The notes under the pieces: model-generated
Told to the model about the DNA's origin: nothing
Database searches by the model: none
Seen by the model: only the letters and a program-made list of their open reading frames with translations
Position numbers and translations under genes: made by a program
Source of the DNA: Actinomycetota bacterium
GTDB lineage: Bacteria > Actinomycetota > Thermoleophilia > Solirubrobacterales > Solirubrobacteraceae
Length of the DNA stretch: 43,132 nucleotides
Reading direction: 5' to 3'
Assembly: GCA_005888335.1 (NCBI GenBank)
Contig: VAWY01000054.1
Location: 1-43,132, forward strand
Part shown: piece by piece, positions 25,197 through 31,839 of the stretch
Layout: every line of letters begins with the position of its first letter
How positions within the stretch are numbered: position 1 is the stretch's first letter

Positions 25197-25646
25197 ATGT
25201 CCTCCCAGCTTCATCACGCCGTCCGCGAGGGCATCACCCGCACCCTCGCGATCGTCGGGCTCGCCGGCGTCGCGCTCATCCACCTGCTCGACGCGCCGGG
25301 CAAGTTCACCGAGACGCCCTACCTCGGCTGGATGTACGTCGCCCTGATCGCCGGCTGCCTGGTCGTCGCCGGCGCCCTGGTGCGCACGAGCGACCGGCGC
25401 GCCTGGGCCGCCGCTGCCGCGCTCCCCGCCGGCGCGATCATCGGCTACGTGCTGACCCGCACGACCGGCCTGCCCCAGGCGACGGACGACATCGGCAACT
25501 GGGGCGAGCCGCTCGGGATCGCCTCGCTGTTCGTGGAGGGTTCGCTGGTCGCGCTCAGCGGCGGCGTCCTCGCGCTCCGCGCCGGAGCGGCGCCGGCGGA
25601 GGTCCGCCGCACGCAGCCGGCCCGCCGGTTCGCCCAGGCGGCCTAG
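25197..25646 (+). CDS. Four-helix membrane protein of unknown function
   Basis: 149 residues. The ATG at 25197 is set by a strong ribosome-binding site AGGAGG 8-9 bases upstream (GAGAGGAGGGGCCACATG). Four hydrophobic segments are seen at about 16-32 (LAIVGLAGVALIHLL), 43-63 (YLGWMYVALIAGCLVVAGAL), 70-88 and 108-128. Small charged loops and an Arg-rich C-terminus suggest a cytoplasmic tail. I do not recognise the family. It lies 51 bp after the flippase gene and may be separately expressed. Its TAG stop lies at the edge of the fold-back element at 25645. Confidence 0.8.
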   Translation: MSSQLHHAVREGITRTLAIVGLAGVALIHLLDAPGKFTETPYLGWMYVALIAGCLVVAGALVRTSDRRAWAAAAALPAGAIIGYVLTRTTGLPQATDDIGNWGEPLGIASLFVEGSLVALSGGVLALRAGAAPAEVRRTQPARRFAQAA

Positions 25647-25811
25647 ATGACTGACTCCACGACCCTCGCACCCGGCTGACCGCGCCTCGCGGCGCCTGAC
25701 GCCACCCGCCGGACCGGCCCGTGCCACCAGCACTGTTCCGGTCCGGCGGTCGGCGTCAGGCATCCGCGATCCACGGCCATCCGGGCACGACGGCCGCGGA
25801 GTCAGTCATCT
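25645..25811. repeat. 167-bp fold-back (long inverted repeat) element
   Basis: The outer ends are perfect 14-bp inverted repeats, AGATGACTGACTCC (25645-25658) and its complement (25798-25811). The centre is a near-perfect hairpin: GCCTGACGCC (25694-25703) with 25752-25761 and CCGCCGGACCGG (25706-25717) with 25738-25749, around a 20-nt loop. Between these, 25659-25693 and 25762-25797 also align as imperfect complements (about 24 of 35). Thus nearly the whole element folds on itself. It lies between convergent genes. It could be an exceptional bidirectional terminator or a MITE-like remnant; no target duplication was found. Confidence 0.88.
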
Positions 25812-25817
25812 GAGCGC

Positions 25818-26285
25818 TCAGGACCGCACCGGGATCCGGCGGCAGCCGCGGAACGGCCGCGCGCCGGGATCCCGACGGCCGGCCGGCGGCGCGCCGTCGC
25901 GCAGCCGCCGGCCGGCGAGCGCGTGCGGCAGGCGCACCGTCGCGCAGGCCCGGGCGACGATCTGGATGCACGGCCCCGTCGGCTTCGGGGAGTACAGCGT
26001 CACCGTGACCGCCCGCCGGCTCTCGCGCACGCGGGCGTAGCGCAGCGGCAGCCGGCACGGGATGTCGGTCACGGCGAAATCGGCGAGCCGGCCGCCGCCG
26101 CGCGCCCGCGCCGCGTCCCAGGCGATCGGCCGCAGCGGCGCGCGGGCCGCCTCCGCGAGGCCGCCGCCCGCTGCCGCGACCGCCAGGACGCCGGCGAGGA
26201 CCGCTACGCGCCGCGTTCGATCTCCCCCACGTGCTCGACGTTGGCCCGGTCGTCGGGCTCCGCGCTGGGGCCCGTCGCGAACCAC
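25818..26285 (-). CDS. Small exported protein of unknown function
   Basis: 155 residues if it starts at the GTG at 26285, inside the 3' end of rpiB. The actual start may be nearer the signal segment. A signal-peptide-like stretch RRVAVLAGVLAVAAAGGG is followed by AEAA, then a mature part with four Cys (IPCRL, GPCIQ, RACATV, RGCRR) that could form two disulfides. Two beta-rich stretches (VTVTLYSPKPTG; IQIVARACATVRLP) precede an Arg-rich end. High GC at third positions supports coding. I do not recognise the family. The gene is coupled to rpiB by overlap and ends just before the fold-back element. Confidence 0.68.
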   Translation of the reverse strand: MVRDGPQRGARRPGQRRARGGDRTRRVAVLAGVLAVAAAGGGLAEAARAPLRPIAWDAARARGGGRLADFAVTDIPCRLPLRYARVRESRRAVTVTLYSPKPTGPCIQIVARACATVRLPHALAGRRLRDGAPPAGRRDPGARPFRGCRRIPVRS

Positions 26286-26650
26286 GCGTCGAGGATCTCG
26301 GCCAGCTCGGCCTCCGACGTCGCGCGCAGGCTGAGCGCCAGCACGTTCGCGTCGTTCCACGTGCGCGCGCCCGCCGCCGTCGCGGCGTCGCCGCACAGCG
26401 CCGCCCGGATCCCGGGCACCTTGTTGGCGGCGATCGACGCGCCGGTGCCCGTCCAGCAGCAGACGACGGCCTGCTCGGCGCGGCCCTCGGCGACGTCGCG
26501 CGCCGCCGCCTCGCAGCACCACGCCCAGTCGGCGCGCTCGCCCTCGACCAGCGCGCCGTGGACGACCGGCTCGTGGCCGCGCTCGCGCAACTGCTCCACC
26601 ACTTCGCCGGCGACCCCGGTGCGCTCGTCGGCGGCCACGGCGATCTTCAT
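26204..26650 (-). CDS. rpiB: Ribose-5-phosphate isomerase B (RpiB/LacAB family)
   Basis: 148 residues from the ATG at 26650. It begins MKIAVAADERTGVAGEVVEQ and has the family core AVVCCWTGTGASIAANKVPG followed by IRAALCGD and ARTWNDANVLALSLR. The second Cys of CCW aligns with the catalytic Cys of E. coli RpiB (CGTGIG). It interconverts ribose-5-phosphate and ribulose-5-phosphate in the pentose phosphate pathway. The CWTGTGA form with no His in the HNDANV position suggests a divergent subgroup, so substrate could differ. A longer in-frame reading to 27499 is antisense to the mutase and was rejected. It diverges from the mutase gene with 21 bp between. Confidence 0.87.
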   Translation of the reverse strand: MKIAVAADERTGVAGEVVEQLRERGHEPVVHGALVEGERADWAWCCEAAARDVAEGRAEQAVVCCWTGTGASIAANKVPGIRAALCGDAATAAGARTWNDANVLALSLRATSEAELAEILDAWFATGPSAEPDDRANVEHVGEIERGA

Positions 26651-26671
26651 GCTCGTAGGATGCCGCGGTCC

Positions 26672-28045
26672 ATGACGACAGTCGACCCCGGCATCTTCAA
26701 GGCCTACGACGTCCGCGGCCTGTACGGCGACCAGATCGACGGCGACGTCGCCGAGCAGGTCGGGCGCGCCTTCGCCCGTGTGCTCGGCGGGCTCTCCGGC
26801 AAGCCGACGACCGAGCTGCGCGTCGGCGTCGGCCGCGACATGCGGCTGAGCGCGCCCGAGCTGGTCGAGCGCTACCGGCGCGGGCTCGTCGCCGAGGGCG
26901 CGACCGTGCTGGACGCCGGGATGGTCGGCACCGAGATGCTCTACTACCTCGTCGGCTCGCGCGACCTCGACGGCGGGCTGATGTGCACCGCCTCGCACAA
27001 CCCGAAGGCCTACACCGGGGCGAAGCTCGTCGAGCGCGGGTCGATCGCGCTGAGCGGCGACCGCGGGATCCAGGACATCCGCCGGCTCGTCGAGGGCGGG
27101 CTGCCCGACGGGGCGCCCGGCGGCGGGGCCGTCGAGGACGTCGACGTGAGCGCCGACTTCCAGCAGGCCGCGCTGCAGTTCATCGACCCGGCGAACATCC
27201 GCCCGATGCGCGTCGTCGTCGACGGCGGCAACGGCATGGCGGGGCCGATGGCCGGCCCGATCCTCGAGCGCCTCGGGCTGGATCTCGTCGAGACCTACTG
27301 GGTGCCCGACGGCGAGTTCCCCGACCACGAGCCCAACCCGCTGCTCGAGGAGAACCGCCGCTTCATCGTCGACAAGGTCCGGGAGACCCAGGCCGACCTC
27401 GGCATCGCCTGGGACGGCGACGCCGACCGCTGCTTCTTCATCGACGACACCGGCCGCTTCGTCGACGGCGACTTCCTCACGGCGGTCCTCGCCGAGCACC
27501 TGCTGGCCAAGCGCCCCGGCGAGGCGATCCTCTACGACGCGCGCGCCTCACGCGCCGTGCCCGACACCGTCGAGCGCGCCGGCGGCACGGCTCACGTCAA
27601 CCGCGTCGGCCACGCGTTCTTCAAGACCCGCATGCGCGACGAGGGCGCCGTCTTCGGCGGCGAGGTCTCCGGGCACTACTACTTCCACGACTTCTACAAC
27701 GCCGACTCCGGGACGATCCCGGCGCTGCTCATCCTCGAGAAGCTCTCGGTCGAGGGCGCGCGGATGAGCGAGCTGCTGGAGCCCTACCGCTCGCGCTACT
27801 TCATCTCCGGCGAGATCAACTCCGAGGTCGCCGACCAGCAGTCCAAGATGCGCGAGCTCGAGGAGCGCTACGCCGACGCGGCGATCGCGCACATCGACGG
27901 CGTCTCGATCGACTACGACGACTGGCACTTCAACGTGCGGCCGTCCAACACCGAGCCGCTGCTGCGCCTGACGCTCGAGTCGCTGGTCTCCGAGCAGGAC
28001 ATGGTGCGCCGGCGCGACGAGGTGCTCGGGATCATCCGTGGCTGA
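26672..28045 (+). CDS. manB: Phosphomannomutase/phosphoglucomutase
   Basis: 457 residues with all four alpha-D-phosphohexomutase signatures: phosphoserine loop TASHNP (Ser108), metal loop DGDADR (248-253), sugar-specificity loop GGEVSGHYYFHD, and phosphate-binding RPSNTEPLLRL at the C-terminus. It interconverts hexose 6- and 1-phosphates and so could supply mannose-1-phosphate or glucose-1-phosphate to the cytidylyltransferase and glycosyltransferases of the nearby glycan cluster. The choice between mannose and glucose is not decided by sequence. The following phosphatase gene overlaps it by 8 nt. Confidence 0.93.
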   Translation: MTTVDPGIFKAYDVRGLYGDQIDGDVAEQVGRAFARVLGGLSGKPTTELRVGVGRDMRLSAPELVERYRRGLVAEGATVLDAGMVGTEMLYYLVGSRDLDGGLMCTASHNPKAYTGAKLVERGSIALSGDRGIQDIRRLVEGGLPDGAPGGGAVEDVDVSADFQQAALQFIDPANIRPMRVVVDGGNGMAGPMAGPILERLGLDLVETYWVPDGEFPDHEPNPLLEENRRFIVDKVRETQADLGIAWDGDADRCFFIDDTGRFVDGDFLTAVLAEHLLAKRPGEAILYDARASRAVPDTVERAGGTAHVNRVGHAFFKTRMRDEGAVFGGEVSGHYYFHDFYNADSGTIPALLILEKLSVEGARMSELLEPYRSRYFISGEINSEVADQQSKMRELEERYADAAIAHIDGVSIDYDDWHFNVRPSNTEPLLRLTLESLVSEQDMVRRRDEVLGIIRG

Positions 28046-28736
28046 CCCGAGTTCGCCGCCAGGCGAACTCGCAAGCGACCCCGGTCGCCGCGACCGTGGT
28101 CGCCGCGGCTACGTCCCGCCGCCCGGCGCCGCGACGCTGCTCCTCGTCCGGCACGGCGAGTCGGCGCCGTTCCGCGAGGACGAGCCGCCGCCGCTGCTCG
28201 GCGGCGCCAGCGATCCCGAGCTCGACCCGGTCGGCGTCGAGCAGGCCGCCCGCCTGGCCGAGCGACTGGGCGGCGAGGACCTCGCGGCGATCTACGTCAC
28301 GCCGCTGCGCCGCACCGCCCAGACCGCCGCGCCGCTGGCCGCGCGGCTGGGGCTCGAGCCGCGCGTCGAGCCCGACCTGCGCGAGGTCTTCCTCGGCGAC
28401 TGGGAGGGCGGCCTGTACCGCAAGCACGTGCGCGAGGCGCACCCGATCGCGCTGCGCCTGCGCGAGGTGGGCCGCTGGGACGTGATCCCGGGCGCGGAGC
28501 CCGCGGCCGAGTTCGCGGGTCGGGTGCGGGCCGGGATCGCGCGCATCGGCGCCGCGCACGCCGGCGAGCGCGTCGTCGTGGTCGTCCACGGCGGCGTCAT
28601 CGGCCAGGCGCTGGCGCTCGCCGCCGGAAGCCGGCCGCTCGCCTTCGCCTGGGCCGACAACGGCTCGATCTCAGAGCTGGTGGTGCTCGACGACCTCTGG
28701 ACCGTGCGCTCCTACAACGACACGGCCCACCTCTGA
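28038..28736 (+). CDS. Histidine phosphatase family protein
   Basis: 232 residues from a GTG at 28038 inside the end of the mutase gene, so co-translated with it. After a ~30-residue Pro/Arg-rich lead it has the phosphohistidine motif LLLVRHGES (His39 region), then YVTPLRRTAQTAAPLA, LREVFLGDWEGG and VVVVVHGGVIGQALALAAG with the second catalytic His. These enzymes include phosphoglycerate-mutase-like and small-molecule phosphatases. Position after a phosphohexomutase hints at a sugar-phosphate substrate, which is inference only. Confidence 0.9.
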   Translation: MADPSSPPGELASDPGRRDRGRRGYVPPPGAATLLLVRHGESAPFREDEPPPLLGGASDPELDPVGVEQAARLAERLGGEDLAAIYVTPLRRTAQTAAPLAARLGLEPRVEPDLREVFLGDWEGGLYRKHVREAHPIALRLREVGRWDVIPGAEPAAEFAGRVRAGIARIGAAHAGERVVVVVHGGVIGQALALAAGSRPLAFAWADNGSISELVVLDDLWTVRSYNDTAHL

Positions 28737-28916
28737 GACCGGCAGCTCGACGCAGATCTCGAGCTCTTCGTGGTCGCTGCGGGTGACGTCGACGGCTGGC
28801 GCGACCGCGCGCTGAAGCGCGCGAACCCCGACAGCAGCAGCCGGCGGGCCGTCCGGGGTGACGGGCCGGATGCGGATGCGCTCGCCGCCCGGCAAGGTGA
28901 CGATCTGCTCGGCCAC
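28737..28916 (-). pseudogene. Decayed N-terminal fragment of a GNAT acetyltransferase
   Basis: A GTG-initiated frame reads AEQIVTLPGGERIRIRPVTP, typical of GNAT acetyltransferases whose N-terminus is 'GxRVRIRPxxPDD'. Around 28845-28850 the matching continuation moves to another frame, RRLLLSGFARFSARSRQ, as in 'xLLxxGFxRLSxxSRYRRF'. Then VDVTRSDHEELEICVEL, back in the first frame, resembles the 'DVDHxDHEALVA' block, with the residues in between missing. The GNAT core and acetyl-CoA loop are absent. I read it as a remnant with two frameshifts or a deletion. The alternative is an intact 81-residue hypothetical protein (28671-28916) whose end is antisense to the phosphatase gene. Confidence 0.5.
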
Positions 28917-28933
28917 ACCGGCCGTCTACCCGG

Positions 28934-29740
28934 CTACTCCGTGGCGGACGCCAGCCGGCGCGCGACCCAGCCCGCGAGCCGCGGCGAGGCGCGCTTGATG
29001 CCGTAGGCCAGCCACGCCTCGGGGGCGACCGGCGCGACCGAGCGGTTGCGCGCGACCGCCTTGAGGAGGTTCTCGGCGACGCGCTCGGGCCCGTAGTTGC
29101 GCCGCGCGTACATCCGGACCAGGCGCTCGCGGACCTCGGGGTCGTCGGCGCGGCCGCGAGCGCGGGCGTTGCGGGTGATCGGCGTGTTGATGATCCCCGG
29201 GCAGATCGCGGTCACGCCGATGCCGAGCGGGCGCAGCTCCTCGCGCAGCGCCTCGCTGAGGCCGAGGACCGCGAACTTCGTGGTCGTGTAGGCGACGAGC
29301 GCGGGGCTCGCGTGGTAGCCGGCCATCGAGGCGAGGTTGGCCACGTGGGCGCCGGGGCGCATCTTGGGGACGAAGAAGTGGCAGCCGTGGACGACGCCGA
29401 GCAGGTTGATCGAGACGATCCAGTCCCAGTCGTCGAGCGTCGTCTCGAGAAAGCCGGCGGCCAGGCCGACCCCGGCGTTGTTGACGAGCAGGTCGAGGGC
29501 GTCGACGGCGTCGGCGAACTCGGCCATCTCCGCGCGATCGGCGACGTCGACGGGCCGGGCCAGCACGCTGCGGCCGAGCGCGCGCGCCTCGCGCTCCGTC
29601 TCGGCGAGGCCGGGCTCGTTCACGTCGCAGATCGCGAGGTCCGCCCCGCGGCGGGCGGCCAGGAGCGCGGTCGCCCGGCCGATGCCGCTGCCCGCGCCGG
29701 TCACGAGCACCGTCCGGCCCTGCAGATTGGTGGTGTCCAT
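28934..29740 (-). CDS. Short-chain dehydrogenase/reductase
   Basis: 268 residues with a classical SDR layout: cofactor motif TGAGSGIG (14-21), NNAG (87-90), catalytic Ser138, Tyr151 and Lys155 (YTTTK), and PGIINTPIT after strand 6. Asp39 at the end of strand 2 (ICDVNEP) favours NAD(H). It oxidises an alcohol or reduces a carbonyl in the cytoplasm; the substrate is unknown. The basic C-terminal extension of about 40 residues is longer than in minimal SDRs. It diverges from the MBL gene with 26 bp between starts. Confidence 0.92.
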   Translation of the reverse strand: MDTTNLQGRTVLVTGAGSGIGRATALLAARRGADLAICDVNEPGLAETEREARALGRSVLARPVDVADRAEMAEFADAVDALDLLVNNAGVGLAAGFLETTLDDWDWIVSINLLGVVHGCHFFVPKMRPGAHVANLASMAGYHASPALVAYTTTKFAVLGLSEALREELRPLGIGVTAICPGIINTPITRNARARGRADDPEVRERLVRMYARRNYGPERVAENLLKAVARNRSVAPVAPEAWLAYGIKRASPRLAGWVARRLASATE

Positions 29741-29766
29741 CGGCGGACCGTAGCCTTCGCAGCCGG

Positions 29767-30765
29767 ATGGAACTCCCGCCCCTCGCCGCCGACGCCGGCA
29801 TTCGGCGCCTGCCGATCCCCACGCCGTTCGCCGTCGGGCGGGTCAACTGCTACCTGCTCGAGGACGAGCCGCTCACGCTGCTCGACACGGGCCCGAACTC
29901 CGGCAAGGCGCTCGACGAGCTCGAGCGCGCGCTGGCCGCGCACGGCCACGCGGTCGAGGACCTCGGGCTGATCGTCATCTCGCACCAGCACATGGACCAC
30001 CTCGGGCTGACGGCGATCCTCGCTCGCCGGTCGGGCGCCGAGGTGGCCGCCCTCGACGTGCTCGCGCCGTGGGCGGCCGGCTACGGGAAGAACATGGCCG
30101 CCGACGACGAGTTCGCCGACGCGATCATGGCCCGCCACGGGATCCCGGAGGAGGTGCGCTACGCGCTGCGCGCCGTCGCGGCGACGTTCCGCGGTTGGGG
30201 CGCGGCCGCGACGGTGACGCGGCCGCTGAGCGACGGCGCGACGGTCGAGCTGCGCGACCGCACCCTGCGGGTCCTTCACCGCCCCGGGCACTCGCCGACC
30301 GACACGCTGTTCCACGACGAGGAACGCGGGCTGCTCCTCGGCGGCGACCACCTCATCAAGCACATCTCGTCGAACCCGCTGATCACGCGCCCGCTCGACG
30401 GCGACGGCGGCACGGGCGAGCGCCCGCAGGCGCTCGTCGCCTACCTGGCCTCGCTGGAGCGCACGCGCGAGATGGAGCTCGAGCTCGTGCTGCCCGGCCA
30501 CGGCGATCCGATCGAGGACCACCGCAAGCTGATCGACGAGCGCTTCCGCATGCACGCCCGCCGCGCCGAGAAGCTCTACCGGCTCATCGCCGAGCGCCCG
30601 CAGAGCGCCTACGAGCTGGCGCACGCGCTGTGGGGCAACGTGGCGGTCACGCAGGCCTACCTGACGCTGTCCGAGGTGCTGGGTCACACCGACCTGCTGC
30701 TCAACGAGGGGCGCGTGCGCGAGGAGGTCGACGCCCAGGGCGTTGCGCGCTTTGAGGTGTGCTAG
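29767..30765 (+). CDS. MBL-fold metallohydrolase
   Basis: 332 residues. The metallo-beta-lactamase signature is SHQHMDHLG (His73, His75, Asp77, His78), with one variation: Gln lies between the first two His as expected for HxHxDH. Downstream metal ligands are in RPGHSPTD and LLLGGDHLI. The C-terminal ~80 residues form a helical winged-helix-like region (YELAHALWGNVAVTQAYLTL). This two-part plan resembles LACTB2-like/RNase-type or thioesterase-type MBL proteins; substrate unknown. An 11-bp inverted repeat starts inside its last codons. Confidence 0.9.
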   Translation: MELPPLAADAGIRRLPIPTPFAVGRVNCYLLEDEPLTLLDTGPNSGKALDELERALAAHGHAVEDLGLIVISHQHMDHLGLTAILARRSGAEVAALDVLAPWAAGYGKNMAADDEFADAIMARHGIPEEVRYALRAVAATFRGWGAAATVTRPLSDGATVELRDRTLRVLHRPGHSPTDTLFHDEERGLLLGGDHLIKHISSNPLITRPLDGDGGTGERPQALVAYLASLERTREMELELVLPGHGDPIEDHRKLIDERFRMHARRAEKLYRLIAERPQSAYELAHALWGNVAVTQAYLTLSEVLGHTDLLLNEGRVREEVDAQGVARFEVC

Positions 30766-30794
30766 ATGAGGGTTGCCGAGGGTCTCAAAGCGCG
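30746..30794. promoter_or_regulatory. 11-bp inverted repeat across the MBL stop
   Basis: CGCGCTTTGAG (30746-30756) and CTCAAAGCGCG (30784-30794) pair perfectly across a 27-nt loop that contains the MBL stop codon. The next gene starts at 30809 (or 30773), so the stem could end or attenuate readthrough into the glycosyltransferase gene or sequester an upstream start. No U-tract follows. Confidence 0.5.
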
Positions 30795-30808
30795 AGTGCG
30801 TTTCACGG

Positions 30809-31834
30809 TTGCCTGAGGTCCTCGTCAACGCGCGGGCGGCCGCGCGGCGACAGCTGAGCGGGGTCGAGCGCTGGGCCGTCGAGCTCGCCGCGCGGCTGCC
30901 GGCGCTGCGCCCGGAGGCGTACGCGATCGCCCGGCCGCCGCGGGCGCTCAGCTACCAGGCGGGCCAGGCGTGGGAGCAGGTCGCGCTGCCGCTGCGCGCG
31001 CGGCGGCTCGGCGCGCGGCTGGTGCTGAACCCGGCCAACCTCGCACCGCTGGCGTGGCCGGCGAACGTCGTCGTCGTCCACGATGCCGTGGCGCTCTCGC
31101 ACCCGGAGTGGTTCTCGGCCGCATACGCCGCGTGGCACCGCCGGGTGCTGCCCGCGGTCGTCCGCCGCGCGCGGCGGGTCATCACGGTCTCGCGCTTCTC
31201 GCGCGCCGAGCTGGCGGCGTTCACCGGCGTGGAGGCCGACGTGGTGCCCGGCGGGGTCGACGAGCGGTTCACGCCGGCTGCGGACGCTGCGCGCGCGCGG
31301 CGGTCGCTGGGGTTGCCGGGCCCCTACGTGCTGTGCGTGGCCGGGGAGAGCGAGCGCAAGAACTTCGCGGCGCTGGCGGCAGTGGCGAGCGCCCTGGCTC
31401 CGCGCGGGGTCTCGGTCGTGACGGCGGGATCGCGGCGCGCGCACCACGGGGCGCCGTCGTCGCCGGCCGGCGTGCGGGCGCTCGGGTACGTGGACGACGC
31501 GCGGCTGCCCGGGCTCTACGCGGGAGCCGAGGCCTTCGTGCTGCCGAGCCGGCACGAGGGCTTCGGGCTGACCTGCCTGGAGGCGATGGCCTGCGGCACG
31601 CCGGTCGTGGCCGGGGCGGCGGGGGCGCTGCCCGAGACGTGCGCGGACGCCGCGCTGCTCGTCGATCCGGCGGATTCCGGTGCGGTGGCCGACGCGGTGT
31701 GCGCCGTCGTCGCGGACCGGGCGTTGTCCGAATGCCTCGCGGCCGCGGGGCGCCGGCGGGCGGCGCGGTTCTCGTGGGACGCGACGGCGAGGCAGATCGA
31801 TGCTCTGCTGGCCGCTGAGGCACATAACCTCTAG
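30809..31834 (+). CDS. GT4-type glycosyltransferase
   Basis: 341 residues if started at the TTG at 30809, which gives MPEVLVNARAAARRQLSGVE, the normal first strand of GT4 enzymes. A TTG at 30773 would add 12 residues unlike the family. The N-domain holds VVVVHDAVALSHPEWFSAAY; the donor domain has YVLCVAGESERKNFAALAAV and the signature HEGFGLTCLEAMACGTPVV. It is a retaining glycosyltransferase outside the main glycan cluster but with similar make-up, so it may serve the same surface polymer. Donor unknown. Confidence 0.88.
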   Translation: MPEVLVNARAAARRQLSGVERWAVELAARLPALRPEAYAIARPPRALSYQAGQAWEQVALPLRARRLGARLVLNPANLAPLAWPANVVVVHDAVALSHPEWFSAAYAAWHRRVLPAVVRRARRVITVSRFSRAELAAFTGVEADVVPGGVDERFTPAADAARARRSLGLPGPYVLCVAGESERKNFAALAAVASALAPRGVSVVTAGSRRAHHGAPSSPAGVRALGYVDDARLPGLYAGAEAFVLPSRHEGFGLTCLEAMACGTPVVAGAAGALPETCADAALLVDPADSGAVADAVCAVVADRALSECLAAAGRRRAARFSWDATARQIDALLAAEAHNL

Positions 31835-31839
31835 CTGTC

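Noticed and set aside
25645..25811. Insertion sequence
   Set aside because: No transposase or room for one; only the inverted repeat is supported, so it is described as a fold-back element.
26204..27499. 431-residue extension of RpiB upstream of 26650
   Set aside because: The extra part is antisense to the phosphohexomutase and is shadow sequence; RpiB homology begins at MKIAVAAD.
28671..28916. Intact 81-residue hypothetical protein
   Set aside because: Kept only as the alternative to a pseudogene; its end is antisense to the phosphatase gene and its middle loses the GNAT match through frame change.
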